A stretch of DNA of 46,996 nt from Gammaproteobacteria bacterium (GTDB taxonomy: Bacteria; Pseudomonadota; Gammaproteobacteria; Eutrophobiales; Eutrophobiaceae), in assembly GCA_030829985.1 (NCBI GenBank), contig JAURNW010000001.1, forward strand, positions 1-46,996, read 5' to 3'. Each line of letters begins with the position of its first letter. The stretch's first letter is position 1. A program made the position numbers and the translations under genes. Shown here piece by piece: positions 16,900 to 26,715 of the stretch. The notes beneath the pieces are model-generated. The model was not told the DNA's origin, searched no databases, and saw only the letters and a program-made list of their open reading frames with translations.

Positions 16900-18543
16900 A
16901 TGAGTGAACCACTACTACAGGTAAATCATCTTGTTACTTCAATCGGAATGGGCGGTAATAAGGCCAATGTCGTTGATGATGTCAGTTTTACGATAAATAA
17001 GGGCGAGACTTTCGTCTTGTTAGGTGAATCGGGTAGTGGTAAATCAATTACAGCACTGTCAATTATGCGTTTATTACCTGCCGCTGCAGAGATTAAAAGT
17101 GGTGAAGTAATATTAAATGGGCAAAATTTATTTCAATTGTCAGAAAGAGAAATGCGCGATGTGCGTGGTGCAAAAATAGGCATGATATTCCAGGAACCGC
17201 AATCATCATTAAATCCGGTTTTGACTGCAGGCCAACAGATCAGCGAGACATTATTCAGGCATAAAAAAAATATCTCTAAACAAGAATGTATCAAAAGTAG
17301 TATTGAATTACTCGATGCTGTCGGCATTCCAGCACCAGACCGACGTATAAATGAATTTCCCCATCAATTTTCCGGCGGTATGAAACAACGTATCATGATT
17401 GCTATGGCATTAGCAGGCGAACCGGATTTATTAATTGCTGACGAACCCACTACCGCATTGGATGTTACGATTCAGGCTCAGGTGCTTGAGTTGTTGCGTA
17501 AGTTACAAAAAGACACAGGCATGGCAATATTATTTATAACACATGACCTGGGTGTGACGGCACAAATGGCAGATCATGTAGCGGTAATGCGTACCGGCAA
17601 GATAGTTGAGGCAAAAAATAAACAAAGTTTATTCGCCAGCCCGGAACACCCTTACACATTACAATTGTTCGATGCCATTCCAGGCTGGGATAAACGTCAG
17701 GCTGAAAACAATGATATTAAGGTTGCTCGTAATCAAGAACACTGTTTATTAAAGGTGCGCGATCTAAAAGTACATTACCCGATCAAGAAAGGAGTCTTCA
17801 AACGTGTCATCGGTCATGTAAAAGCTGTTGATGGTGTCACTATCGATGTGCACGCTGGAGAAACAGTGGCTTTGGTTGGTGAATCGGGTTCCGGTAAAAC
17901 CACTATGGGTAAAGGTATATTGCGACTCCTGCAAACTACCGATGGTGAAGTGCTGTATGAAGGTGAAGACTTAAGTCTTCTGGGTGCTGCAGCATTAAGA
18001 AAAAAACGTTCAGAGATACAGATTGTATTTCAGGACCCTTACTCATCAATGAATCCTCGCATGATGATTAGAGATATTATTCAAGAAGGCATGCTTGCAC
18101 AGGGGATTGGCGAAACTCGTCAGGAGCGTGACAAAATGACAGCCGAGTTGCTCGAGCAAGTGGGTTTATTGCCAGAACATCAATTACGTTATCCGCATGA
18201 GTTTTCAGGAGGGCAACGTCAACGAATTTGTATTGCACGTGCATTAGCCGTAAAACCAAAATTGATTATTTGTGATGAACCGACCAGTGCGTTAGATGTG
18301 TCAGTTCAAGCACAAATTCTTGCCTTATTAAGAAAACTGCAAAAAGAATATCAACTCGCCTATCTCTTTATCACCCATAACATAAGTGTGGTTGAATATA
18401 TCGCACATTATGTCGCTGTTATGTATCAGGGCAAGATAGTAGAGCAGGGTGATGTTGAGCAGGTATTAATGCACCCGCAGAATGAATACACAAGAGCGTT
18501 ATTATCGGCTGTGCCGAGGATAAACAGGACTGGTACTGAATAA
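16900..18543 (+). CDS. ABC importer ATP-binding protein with two fused ATPase domains (YejF/GsiA type)
   Basis: A 547-residue protein containing both nucleotide-binding domains that power the importer. Domain 1 has Walker A GESGSGKS (about 44-51), signature FSGGMKQR and Walker B LLIADEPTTALD. Domain 2 has Walker A GESGSGKT (about 327-334), signature FSGGQRQR and LIICDEPTSALD. Both domains look fully active. The oligopeptide-type C-terminal extension (EHPYTLQLFDAIP, NEYTRALLSAVP) follows each domain. Fusion of the D and F subunits is known in the Yej and Gsi systems. Confidence 0.95.
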   Translation: MSEPLLQVNHLVTSIGMGGNKANVVDDVSFTINKGETFVLLGESGSGKSITALSIMRLLPAAAEIKSGEVILNGQNLFQLSEREMRDVRGAKIGMIFQEPQSSLNPVLTAGQQISETLFRHKKNISKQECIKSSIELLDAVGIPAPDRRINEFPHQFSGGMKQRIMIAMALAGEPDLLIADEPTTALDVTIQAQVLELLRKLQKDTGMAILFITHDLGVTAQMADHVAVMRTGKIVEAKNKQSLFASPEHPYTLQLFDAIPGWDKRQAENNDIKVARNQEHCLLKVRDLKVHYPIKKGVFKRVIGHVKAVDGVTIDVHAGETVALVGESGSGKTTMGKGILRLLQTTDGEVLYEGEDLSLLGAAALRKKRSEIQIVFQDPYSSMNPRMMIRDIIQEGMLAQGIGETRQERDKMTAELLEQVGLLPEHQLRYPHEFSGGQRQRICIARALAVKPKLIICDEPTSALDVSVQAQILALLRKLQKEYQLAYLFITHNISVVEYIAHYVAVMYQGKIVEQGDVEQVLMHPQNEYTRALLSAVPRINRTGTE

Positions 18544-18588
18544 GTTATTACAGCAAATCAAGCATGACACCAGGTTGAGAATCAGACT

Positions 18589-19478
18589 ATGTTGATTAAA
18601 ACAGTGTTTATGTCAACTCGACCTTCATTTCTTATTTTGACACCTATTTGTGTATTTCTGGGTTTAAGTACTTCGCTTGCAACCCAGTCACAAGTGAATT
18701 TATTTGTATTTTTTCTTATTTTTATTGGTGCACTTTCCGCACATATAAGCGTAAATGTGCTTAATGAATACTACGATTTCAAAAGTGGTCTGGATTTAAA
18801 AACAGAAAAAACAGCCTTTAGTGGAGGTAGTGGCGCGCTCCCTGACAGCCCTGAATTGGCTAATACAATCCTGATTGTCGGCTTGCTATCGTTAATGCTG
18901 ACAATCTTTATTGGAATCTACCTTATTATTGAACACGGGCTACAAATACTGCCTATTGGTATAGTGGGTGTGGTGTTGATCATTACCTATACAAAATGGC
19001 TTAACCGCTCTCCATTTTTATGCCTGATTGCTCCTGGTTTAGGATTTGGAATACTGATGGTTGTCGGTACTCATGTGATATTAACAGCGGGGCATTCTTA
19101 TTTCCCCTGGTTAGTTTCGTTAGTTCCTTTTTTCTGATCAACAATCTTCTTTTATTAAATCAATACCCGGATGTAAAGGCAGATGCCAGCGTAGGTCGAA
19201 ATACCTTCCCAATTGTATTTGGTCTAAACAAAAGTAATTTCGTCTATACTATTTTCTTTATGGCAGCATATTTATTGATTCTTATTTATATCGCTAAAGG
19301 ATATATACCAAACCAGAGTATTATTGCTGTTATTCCGATCGTATTTTCATTGTTTGCGCTTTTCGGGATGAACAAACATGGGGCAGGGATTGGTGATTTT
19401 CCTCAATATCTGGGAGCGAATGTGGCTGCGGCTACATTAACGCCATTATTACTTGGAATCTCAATAGTCTATATATAA
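18589..19478 (+). pseudogene. UbiA-family prenyltransferase, split by a -1 frameshift
   Basis: The first frame (18589-19137) encodes the N-terminal 182 residues of a polytopic UbiA-type prenyltransferase, which attaches an isoprenoid tail to an aromatic ring (closest in feel to MenA). It includes the first Asp-rich motif NEYYDFKSGLD. The rest, including the second motif NQYPDVKADASVGRNTFP, continues in the -1 frame to 19478. The switch point is T TTT TTC (19128-19134) followed directly by TGA. Joining the frames gives about 296 residues, the normal family length. A missing T in a homopolymer, a genuine inactivating mutation or programmed frameshifting are all possible. Confidence 0.8.
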
Positions 19479-19621
19479 CGATGTACTCAAATGCGGACGG
19501 CAAAAACGACTAAGGCTTTTGTCGTATCTTTGCGTAAGCGTTATTTTATAAAATTAGCATTATAGTACAGTAGCAGCAATAAACCCTGTATGTTAATTTT
19601 GATTTAACAAGGGGAAATATT

Positions 19622-20287
19622 ATGAAGCTTTATGAATGGGATTTTGCACCGAATTGTCGAAGAGTACGAATGTACCTTTTTGAAAAAGGTATCGAGGTAG
19701 AGCGAGAGGAATGCATTACCCCTGATATTATTCTTAGTGATGATTTTCGAAAAAATTATAAGCATGAAATGGTGCCTATGCTTGAACTGGATGACGGTAC
19801 ACAACTGGGTGAGGCGTTAGGGATTTGGCATTATTTTGAAGCTTTATATCCTGAACCACCATTAATGGGTCTCACTCCGGTGGAAAAGGCGTTGATTAGT
19901 GCATGGGAACGCCGTGCTTATGATGAAGGGATGGTAGGTCATGCAGAAATTTTTCGTAATGCACATCCCAACTTTATCGATCGTGGGTTACCGGGACATA
20001 GTGAACCGATACCACAAATACCCGCATTGATTGACCGTGGTAAAATACGCGTAGAACGTTTCCATCAAAAATTTAATGGACAATTAGCTAACAATAAGTT
20101 TATAGCAGGAGATAATTTTTCTATCGCAGACATAACGACGATATGTGTTGTTGATTTTGGTCATGCACTTGAAATGCAAATTCCGGATAGCGCTCCTCAT
20201 GTTAAACGCTGGTACGACGAAGTGCAGGACCGTGAAAGTGTACAAAGAAGCAAACCTGTGCATATGCCTGATGGTTCATCAATGTAA
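19622..20287 (+). CDS. Glutathione S-transferase family protein
   Basis: A 221-residue protein with the two-domain GST layout. The N-terminal thioredoxin-like domain has the cis-proline site HEMVPMLELDDGTQLGEALGI. The all-helical C-terminal domain has the N-capping motif NFSIADITT near residue 165. The N-terminus MKLYEWDFAPNCRRVRMYLFEKG is typical of the dehalogenase/stringent-starvation-like branch. Substrate cannot be inferred. The start has an AAGGGGAAA ribosome-binding site. It is monocistronic or pairs with the DarP gene 26 bases downstream. Confidence 0.9.
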   Translation: MKLYEWDFAPNCRRVRMYLFEKGIEVEREECITPDIILSDDFRKNYKHEMVPMLELDDGTQLGEALGIWHYFEALYPEPPLMGLTPVEKALISAWERRAYDEGMVGHAEIFRNAHPNFIDRGLPGHSEPIPQIPALIDRGKIRVERFHQKFNGQLANNKFIAGDNFSIADITTICVVDFGHALEMQIPDSAPHVKRWYDEVQDRESVQRSKPVHMPDGSSM

Positions 20288-20313
20288 TTAAGTTGGTTAC
20301 GAATTAAAAAATA

Positions 20314-20814
20314 ATGGAACAAGACTACGAAGAACTACCAAAAAGCAAATCGCAGATAAAGCGTGACTTGCTTGAATTACAGACATTGGGTAAAAAGCTT
20401 GTTGAACTGCCTGATAAACAACTTCTTCTAATACCTGTTTCAGATAAACTCAGGGACGCAATTATTGCGGCAAAATCGTTCAAGCATGGTGCATTAAAAC
20501 GGCAACTTAAATATATAGGTAGTTTGATGCCGAATGAAGATGCGGTATTAATTCTCCAAGCTTTGGATAAGCTGCAGCAGCCACATAAAAAGGAAGTGAA
20601 AGTATTTCATAAGATTGAAGAATGGCGCGATAAACTTCTGGAAGGCGATGAAGACATTATGAGTGAATTGATGAATAAATTTAAAAACTTTGAACGTCAA
20701 CACGTTAACCAATTGATACGAAATTCAAAAAAAGAGCAGGCCATGAATAAACCGCCCAAGTCGTCACGTTTAATATTTAAATATTTGAGCGAGCTACAGG
20801 ATGATGCTGAATAA
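20314..20814 (+). CDS. darP: Ribosome-associated protein DarP/YjgA (DUF615)
   Basis: DarP is a small helical protein that binds late 50S ribosomal precursors and helps their maturation. The 166 residues fit. The SKSQIKRDLLELQTLGKKLVELPDKQL stretch at about 10-38 and the ending around SSRLIFKYLSEL are the recognisable parts of the family. Confidence 0.92.
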   Translation: MEQDYEELPKSKSQIKRDLLELQTLGKKLVELPDKQLLLIPVSDKLRDAIIAAKSFKHGALKRQLKYIGSLMPNEDAVLILQALDKLQQPHKKEVKVFHKIEEWRDKLLEGDEDIMSELMNKFKNFERQHVNQLIRNSKKEQAMNKPPKSSRLIFKYLSELQDDAE

Positions 20815-20862
20815 ATTTATTGTGACAATGCATCAGTATATTTGCTGAGTCATTTTTATTTT

Positions 20863-21189
20863 ATGAAGCGTTATTTTGAGAATCTACACTCTGCTACAAA
20901 TAGAAGAATGCATTATTTTCTTTTAGCGTATTTATTTTCCAGCTTAGTCGGGTTTACTGTCTGGAAAGTATTTAGTTCAGCGTCTGGCATAATCATATGC
21001 GTATCAGTGACATTTCTATTGGCACGGAAATTAACAAAAATTATCTATGCAAAAATAAAAGTTACTTGTCCTATTTGTAATGGAGAAGAGTTAAAAGAAA
21101 ATTTTACTTTACAGTGCAAATCGGCAGAATACGAATGCAAGCAATGTCACAATATTTATGTGGATGGTGTGCTGGTCGAAAAGTTATAA
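20863..21189 (+). CDS. Small membrane protein with a C-terminal zinc-ribbon-like motif
   Basis: From ATG at 20863 the frame encodes 108 residues. Two hydrophobic segments lie at about 18-35 and 40-57. A cytoplasmic-looking tail contains CPIC and later C-x2-C in ECKQCHN, plus an extra Cys between them. The paired CxxC motifs suggest a bound metal. An alternative upstream TTG at 20842 adds seven residues but has no better ribosome-binding site. I do not recognise the family. Confidence 0.55.
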   Translation: MKRYFENLHSATNRRMHYFLLAYLFSSLVGFTVWKVFSSASGIIICVSVTFLLARKLTKIIYAKIKVTCPICNGEELKENFTLQCKSAEYECKQCHNIYVDGVLVEKL

Positions 21190-21208
21190 TTCGACAGTCT
21201 GATAACGT

Positions 21209-21775
21209 TTAACTCGTTTTGTGCGACAGAAGACCTTTTGCCTGTTCATATGCCAGCGCATTAATTCCAGCTCTCTGCATTGATACTTTTAATGACGTTC
21301 CTAATCCATAAGCTAAAAGACGACTATAATATGACATCCCGGAAACATAGTAAGGCATAGCCTCTTCCAGAGATGCTGAGTCTTCCAGTGAATGTTGAAC
21401 ACGGTCTCTTTGTTCTTCAATATGTTTAATAAACCATCCTTCATTTGCTATTTTTTGATCCAGATTAATAGTCCACGTGATGTCATCTTGTAATAGACAT
21501 TCGCCAATGAATATACCTGGGTGCCCACAAGCCCAATCATCAGGTGCTATCATGAAGAGCTTGAATTTATCGCTGGTGTAGTAAAGCCAATAGCTTTTCC
21601 CGACAATAGGGCGAAATTGAAAGTTGGTATTTAACACAAACAGTGAGGTAAATAATTCACTCGAAACCTGATCGATATTCTTGGGAGGAAGAGATTGTTT
21701 GGATTGGCTACGATTAAGTTCATCCAGAATCGTAGATAAGCCTTTTCCCTGCGGGTTTGGAGTTTTTTGTTTCAT
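21209..21775 (-). CDS. DUF2452-like protein, unknown function
   Basis: A 188-residue soluble protein. The opening NPQGKGLSTILDEL, followed by an aromatic-rich core (FQFRPIVGKSYWLYY, PDDWACGHPGIFIGEC), matches my memory of the DUF2452 family. No catalytic signature is evident and no function is known to me. It is convergent with the small membrane protein gene at 21189. Confidence 0.6.
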   Translation of the reverse strand: MKQKTPNPQGKGLSTILDELNRSQSKQSLPPKNIDQVSSELFTSLFVLNTNFQFRPIVGKSYWLYYTSDKFKLFMIAPDDWACGHPGIFIGECLLQDDITWTINLDQKIANEGWFIKHIEEQRDRVQHSLEDSASLEEAMPYYVSGMSYYSRLLAYGLGTSLKVSMQRAGINALAYEQAKGLLSHKTS

Positions 21776-22011
21776 CTAGGCCAGTATCTTAAGGTGTTAA
21801 TTCATATATAACGAGTAATCTGAAAACAGAATTTATATTGTATTAGACAAATTAGTTAATAGGACGCAATAGTATAGCTGTTCACTTTTATTGTCCCGGA
21901 AATTATTGTATACCGATACATGCCGAGGTTCGCAGTATAATGTGAGTATCTATTTTCATCTCACTTGAGGAGGTGCTGCGTTCTCTCGGTGTTTAATAGA
22001 AACTAAAACTA
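21776..22011. other. Intergenic region upstream of the DUF2452 gene
   Basis: About 236 bases between two minus-strand genes. A GAGGAGG sequence at about 21968 is followed by no credible start codon. I see no RNA fold or gene I would support. It presumably holds the DUF2452 promoter and the 3' end of the gor transcript. Confidence 0.35.
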
Positions 22012-23367
22012 TTAAGCTTTTACTGGTTCACGCATTGTAACAAACTCTTCTGCTGCTGTTGGATGTATACCAATAGTTGAATCAAAGTCTGCTTTTCGTG
22101 CGCCAGCTTTCATTGCTATACCAATACCCTGAATAATCTCACCGGCATCGGGTCCGAGCATATGTACGCCGATAACACGGTCAGTTATTTTGTCGACAAT
22201 CATCTTCATTAATGTTTTTTCATCATTATCAGATAATGAGTATTTCATTGGCGTGAATTTAGATTTGTAAATATCAATATCCGTGTACTTCTCTCTAGCC
22301 TGTTCCTCGGTTAAACCAACAGTACTCATATTGGGTTGGCTAAAGACACAGGTAGGTATATCAGAATAATCAACAGGTTTATCTGCATTCCCAAAAAATC
22401 GTTTTGCCAATACCATTCCTTCAGCTAATGCGACTGGTGTTAAGTTAACGCGATCAGTTACATCACCAATCGCATAGATGGAGGGCACATTAGTCTGGTA
22501 ATCTTCATTAACCTTGATAGCATTTTTTTCGTCGAGTTTGATGCCAACTTTTTCCAGGCCTAGATCTTTTGTCATTGGTATACGTCCAGTGGCATACATG
22601 ACCTGATCTGCCTCCAGTCGTGCACCATCTTCAAGTGTGGCGATTAAATGGTCATCAGTCTTTTCGATATCACTGATATTCGAATTGAATTTTATGTTGA
22701 TGCCTTTCTTTTGCATTTCTTCTGCTAAAGTGGTGCGTAAATCCTGATCAAAGCCACGCAAGAATAAAGGGCCACGATAGAGCAGGGTAGTATCGACACC
22801 CAAGCCATTAAAAATGCCGGCAAATTCAACGGCGATATAACCTCCGCCGACAATAATTATTTTTTTCGGAAGTGATTCTAGAAAGAAAGCCTCATTAGAT
22901 GAAATAACATATTCCTTCCCGGGGATATCAGGCACCATCGGCCAACCACCGGTAGCAACCAGTAATCGTTCAGCCGTGAACTGTTTTCCATCAATTTCAA
23001 CTGTATGGTCATCTACTATTGTTGCCCGACCATAGATAGTTTCGACACCGGTATTATCCAATAGGTTCTTATAGACACCATTAAGGCGTTTAATCTCGGC
23101 ATTTTTGTTGTTGATCAGTTTGGACCAGTCAAACGTGGTGTGAGCAATGTCCCAACCAAAGCCTTTGGCATTATGTATTTCTTCGGACACATGTGATGCG
23201 TAGACAAACAGTTTTTTGGGTACACAACCCACATTGACGCAGGTGCCTCCCAAGTAGCGATCTTCGGCTATACCTACTCTAGCACCATAGGAAGCAGACA
23301 TCCGTGCCGCACGGACGCCACCGGATCCGGCGCCGATAACAAAGAGGTCGTAGTCATAATTACTCAT
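22012..23367 (-). CDS. gor: Glutathione-disulfide reductase
   Basis: This FAD enzyme uses NADPH to reduce oxidised glutathione. The 451 residues match the family. The FAD-binding GAGSGG motif is at about 12-17. The redox-active disulfide is Cys43/Cys48 in [13 protein letters not shown]. The NADPH-binding [10 protein letters not shown] follows mid-protein. The C-terminal catalytic pair is His435/Glu440 in [10 protein letters not shown]. The KKL after the second cysteine is characteristic of glutathione rather than lipoamide reductases. It is divergent from a glutathione transferase gene 89 bases away. Confidence 0.95.
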   Translation of the reverse strand: MSNYDYDLFVIGAGSGGVRAARMSASYGARVGIAEDRYLGGTCVNVGCVPKKLFVYASHVSEEIHNAKGFGWDIAHTTFDWSKLINNKNAEIKRLNGVYKNLLDNTGVETIYGRATIVDDHTVEIDGKQFTAERLLVATGGWPMVPDIPGKEYVISSNEAFFLESLPKKIIIVGGGYIAVEFAGIFNGLGVDTTLLYRGPLFLRGFDQDLRTTLAEEMQKKGINIKFNSNISDIEKTDDHLIATLEDGARLEADQVMYATGRIPMTKDLGLEKVGIKLDEKNAIKVNEDYQTNVPSIYAIGDVTDRVNLTPVALAEGMVLAKRFFGNADKPVDYSDIPTCVFSQPNMSTVGLTEEQAREKYTDIDIYKSKFTPMKYSLSDNDEKTLMKMIVDKITDRVIGVHMLGPDAGEIIQGIGIAMKAGARKADFDSTIGIHPTAAEEFVTMREPVKA

Positions 23368-23456
23368 GATATAGTGTTTCCGTTAATTTTGATGAAGACT
23401 AACTTAATTGAAACAAATTCTGTAGTTGAATATTTTAATAGGGGTGATAGTCAAAA

Positions 23457-24122
23457 ATGATAGAACTCTTTACTGCGGCCACACCCAATGGTCACAAAGT
23501 AACGATTGCACTGGAAGAAATGGGACTGGAATACACAACGCATCGTATTGATCTCGGGGCCAGAGAACAAAAAGAAGACTGGTATCTCAAACTAAATCCG
23601 AATGGTCGTATTCCAACGATTGTTGATCGTGAATTAGATGATTTCGTTGTATTCGAATCTGGCGCGATTCTGGTGTATCTCGCTGAAAAAACGGGTCAGT
23701 TTATGCCTCAGGATACGAAAGGCCGATCATTGGTTATGCAATGGCTCATGTTTCAGATGGGTGCAATTGGACCTATGCAGGGTCAGGCCAATGTATTTCA
23801 TCGTTATGCGCCTGAAAAAATTCCTTATGCTATCGAGCGTTATCATAAAGAATGCAGACGCCTGTACGAGGTTCTGAATACCCGATTGGCAGACAATGAA
23901 TATCTTGCGGGCGATTATTCAATTGCTGATATCGCTACCTGGCCATGGATTAGCGGACATAAATGGTCTGGCCTATCGATTGAAGACTTACCACATCTTA
24001 CGCGCTGGTTTGATCAAATAGCAGAACGTGAAGCCGTTATAATCGGAAAAGATATTCCTGATGAAATGGAAGCGGGCACAGGCAAATCGAAAGAAGATGT
24101 GATTCGTAATTTCGTAATATAG
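23457..24122 (+). CDS. Glutathione S-transferase, YfcG/Ure2p-like
   Basis: A 221-residue GST. The N-terminus [21 protein letters not shown] is typical of the nu-class/YfcG group, in which the Thr/Asn in 'TPNGHK' contact glutathione. The cis-Pro motif [11 protein letters not shown] follows, then [14 protein letters not shown]. The C-domain has [12 protein letters not shown]. YfcG-type members often have disulfide reductase activity, which would fit its divergent position beside gor; that function is inferred. Confidence 0.92.
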   Translation: MIELFTAATPNGHKVTIALEEMGLEYTTHRIDLGAREQKEDWYLKLNPNGRIPTIVDRELDDFVVFESGAILVYLAEKTGQFMPQDTKGRSLVMQWLMFQMGAIGPMQGQANVFHRYAPEKIPYAIERYHKECRRLYEVLNTRLADNEYLAGDYSIADIATWPWISGHKWSGLSIEDLPHLTRWFDQIAEREAVIIGKDIPDEMEAGTGKSKEDVIRNFVI

Positions 24123-24125
24123 AAA

Positions 24126-25577
24126 TTAACTGCGCATCCAGTGGTGATATTTTTCAACCAGTTTTAATAATAGCTGAGGCGCATGAGCTTTTTTCCAGAC
24201 GCCGGCAGCAAACTTGTTTGCTTCCGAGAGAGTTGGGTAGATATGAATCGTGCCTAAAATCTGGTTCATCCCGAATTTGTGCTTCATTGCACTGATATAT
24301 TCAGTTATCAGCTCACCGGCATGGTTGCCAATAATAGTGACACCAAGGATTTTATCCTTGCCCGGCACAGTTAATACCTTGACCATGCCATGGTCTTCTC
24401 CTTCTGCAATTGCACGATCCAGATCATCAATACCATAAATCGTCACATCATAATCAACTCCTTTATCATTAGCTTCTTGTTCATTGAGTCCGACGCGAGC
24501 AACTTCTGGATCAGTAAAGGTTGCCCAGGGAATTACAGAATAATCGACCTTGAATGATTTGAATTTGCCAAACAAGGCATTGACCGTGGCATACCAGGCC
24601 TGATGCGAAGCGGTATGTGTAAACTGATAAGGCCCGGCAACATCGCCACAAGCATAGATGTTCGGGGTTGATGTTTGTAATTTCTCATTTACACGAATAG
24701 TTTTGTTGGGATTCAATTCAATATCCAGTTCTTCCAGACCAAAACCGCTGATGTTTGCTGCTCGACCTACGGCAATCAGGATTTCATCAAATTCTATTTC
24801 AACTATTTTATTTTCATGCTCGCAAAGAAGTGTTTTTTGATTGTTTTTAATTAAAATTTCTTTGGCTACGTGATTGGTGCGGATATCTACTCCTTCATCT
24901 TTAAAACGTTTAGTCATTATTTCAGCAATGTCATCATCTTCTCTGGCCATAATTCGCGGTAACATTTCAATTTGTGTTACCTGACTACCTAGGCGTGCAA
25001 AGGCCTGTGTCAACTCGCATCCAATAGAGCCGCCACCGAGAACAAGCAATCTACGTGGTAACTTACGAATATCCCAAAGATTATCTGAGGTCAGATATTT
25101 AATCTGTTCGATATTTTTGATCGGAGGGATAAACGGACGTGCACCGGTTGCAACAATAATATTCCGGGTGCTAAGTGTGTTGCCATTTATTTCAACTGTC
25201 CATGGAGACGTTATTCTTGCTTCACCTTCAAGACATTCAACCCCCAGTCCTTGAAAGCGTTCAATTGAATCATGTGGTTCGATTTTAGTAATTATTGACT
25301 GTACCCGTTCCATGACTGCAGCAAAATCAACATTAGATTCTGATACATTTATTCCGAATTCCGTTGATCGTTTTATAAGAGATGCAACCTTGGCTGATTT
25401 GATTAATGCCTTGGAAGGGATACAGCCTGTATTCAAGCAATCACCGCCCATCTTGTGTTTCTCAATCAAGGTGACCTTTGCATTTACAGCAGCAGCAATA
25501 AGTGCAGAGACCAGCCCGGCCGATCCGGCACCGATAACGATTAAGTTGCGATCAAATTGGCTGGGTTTATGAACCAT
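24126..25577 (-). CDS. FAD-dependent pyridine nucleotide-disulfide oxidoreductase (mercuric-reductase-like core)
   Basis: From the ATG at 25577 this is about 483 residues. The FAD motif GAGSAGL lies near the N-terminus. The redox disulfide is GGDCLNTGCIPSKAL, the NAD(P)-binding motif is GGGSIGCELTQAF, and the interface ends HIYPTLSEANKFAAG. It lacks both the N-terminal heavy-metal domain and the C-terminal Cys pair of true MerA, so a role in mercury detoxification is not supported. The frame is open 19 codons upstream, but the ATG at 25577 overlaps the end of the TVP38 gene by only about 11 bases and fits the family start. Confidence 0.88.
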   Translation of the reverse strand: MVHKPSQFDRNLIVIGAGSAGLVSALIAAAVNAKVTLIEKHKMGGDCLNTGCIPSKALIKSAKVASLIKRSTEFGINVSESNVDFAAVMERVQSIITKIEPHDSIERFQGLGVECLEGEARITSPWTVEINGNTLSTRNIIVATGARPFIPPIKNIEQIKYLTSDNLWDIRKLPRRLLVLGGGSIGCELTQAFARLGSQVTQIEMLPRIMAREDDDIAEIMTKRFKDEGVDIRTNHVAKEILIKNNQKTLLCEHENKIVEIEFDEILIAVGRAANISGFGLEELDIELNPNKTIRVNEKLQTSTPNIYACGDVAGPYQFTHTASHQAWYATVNALFGKFKSFKVDYSVIPWATFTDPEVARVGLNEQEANDKGVDYDVTIYGIDDLDRAIAEGEDHGMVKVLTVPGKDKILGVTIIGNHAGELITEYISAMKHKFGMNQILGTIHIYPTLSEANKFAAGVWKKAHAPQLLLKLVEKYHHWMRS

Positions 25578-26286
25578 CATTCTCGGGTTCGATAATGTCC
25601 AGACTTTTATGTTGCTTGCGCCGGATGAAAACAATAATTTTCTTGCCTAATAACGGGAATAATCCTAATAAAACAAAAGACAATATTAATTCGGGTGACA
25701 GGACATCTCCCGGAGATTCAATTTTGGCTAATTGGGTACCTGCATTCACGAAGATTATCGTTGGTATTAACATGCCTATTTGACTGACCAAGGCGAAATT
25801 AAGAGTCTTAATCGGTGTTAAGGCCATTAGTGTATTGACAATGAAGAATGGAAAAATGGGTATAAATCGTATTGTAAATAAGTATAAATCGCCTTCTTTT
25901 CTGATGCCGCGATTAATTGGTTCAAGTTGCTTGCTGAATTTTTTTTGTATGTAGTCATGGAATAAATATCGTGCAATCAAAAAGGCCATCGTTGCGCCAA
26001 AAACAGAACCAAATGAAACCAATATCGTGCCCCAGACGAGGCCAAATATTGCCCCACCAGCTAATGTCATGATCCCCGCACCAGGTAATGAAATTCCTGT
26101 GATTAAGATATAACTGATAAAGAAGATAAGTCCCGTTTTCACAGGATTCACTGCGTAGTAATCATTGATAGCCTCTTGTTGCGACTTTATATACCCCAGA
26201 TTGAGGTATTGGCCAACATCGAGCGTAAAAAATAAACCAATGGTGATAATGAAGATAATGATTAGTGCTACTTTTTTCTTATTCAT
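25567..26286 (-). CDS. TVP38/TMEM64 family inner-membrane protein
   Basis: A 239-residue DedA-related membrane protein with about five or six helices. The conserved core is visible in GAGIMTLAGGAIFGLVWGTILVSFGSVFGATMAFLIARYLF and RFIPIFPFFIVNTLMALTPI. Its 3' end overlaps the start of the flavin oxidoreductase. In other bacteria these two families are often adjacent or fused in one polypeptide, so a joint membrane redox function is likely. The precise reaction is unknown. Confidence 0.9.
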   Translation of the reverse strand: MNKKKVALIIIFIITIGLFFTLDVGQYLNLGYIKSQQEAINDYYAVNPVKTGLIFFISYILITGISLPGAGIMTLAGGAIFGLVWGTILVSFGSVFGATMAFLIARYLFHDYIQKKFSKQLEPINRGIRKEGDLYLFTIRFIPIFPFFIVNTLMALTPIKTLNFALVSQIGMLIPTIIFVNAGTQLAKIESPGDVLSPELILSFVLLGLFPLLGKKIIVFIRRKQHKSLDIIEPENDGS

Positions 26287-26356
26287 ATCATGGCTTAGAG
26301 GGTATTAGTAAAGTAAGTTCAGTTTACGATAAATTTTACCTTAAAGAACGAAAAAA

Positions 26357-26384
26357 GGCTGCTGAGCTTAAGCTCAACAACCTT
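26357..26384 (-). terminator. Intrinsic terminator, minus strand
   Basis: Reading the minus strand, a near-palindrome (arms GGTTGTTGAGCTT and AAGCTCAGCAGCC) pairs over 13 positions with only two G-U wobbles and is followed by TTTTTTCG. On the plus strand the same wobble positions become mismatches, so it is built for leftward transcripts. It lies 26 bases after the stop of the small gene at 26410. Confidence 0.8.
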
Positions 26385-26409
26385 CTATTATGAGATTTAT
26401 TATGAAACT

Positions 26410-26697
26410 CTAGATACTGGCAAACAGCATTCCACCAACTGTATTTGGTTTCTTGGTAGTGTAAAAAAGTGCAATAAGGAATTGCAATGGATTTGACCTC
26501 ATTTTTTTGTGTCGTTGATCTATTTTCAATTCATATTGTTTGGCGAATGGATTATCAAACACTAAATCACTCAATGAGAGATGTTTGTGAATACGGCTAC
26601 TTGTTTGTCCTAATTCAGGTACAAACATCCATCTCGAATTGTGGCTACGACAGCAGTAGCCATTAAGACCAAGGTACCAACATTGATAAACATTCAT
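26410..26697 (-). CDS. Hypothetical small protein
   Basis: From ATG at 26697 the frame gives 95 residues (MNVYQCWYLGLNGYCC...). AAGGA lies about ten bases upstream; a GTG at 26715 is an alternative start. Features are sparse: three cysteines near the N-terminus, a basic middle (DQRHKKMRSNP) and a mildly hydrophobic C-terminus. No family is recognised. The main support is the strong leftward terminator 26 bases after its stop. A non-coding transcript ending at that terminator is a real alternative. Confidence 0.4.
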   Translation of the reverse strand: MNVYQCWYLGLNGYCCRSHNSRWMFVPELGQTSSRIHKHLSLSDLVFDNPFAKQYELKIDQRHKKMRSNPLQFLIALFYTTKKPNTVGGMLFASI

Positions 26698-26715
26698 AAA
26701 CTCAAAATCCTTCAC

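Noticed and set aside
19020-19478. Separate downstream gene after the prenyltransferase stop
   Set aside because: Its N-terminal part is a shadow of the first frame, and the useful part continues the same protein fold with the second Asp motif, so it is one gene with a frameshift.
24126-25577. Mercuric reductase
   Set aside because: The core enzyme fits, but the N-terminal metal-binding domain, the C-terminal cysteine pair and other mer genes are all absent.
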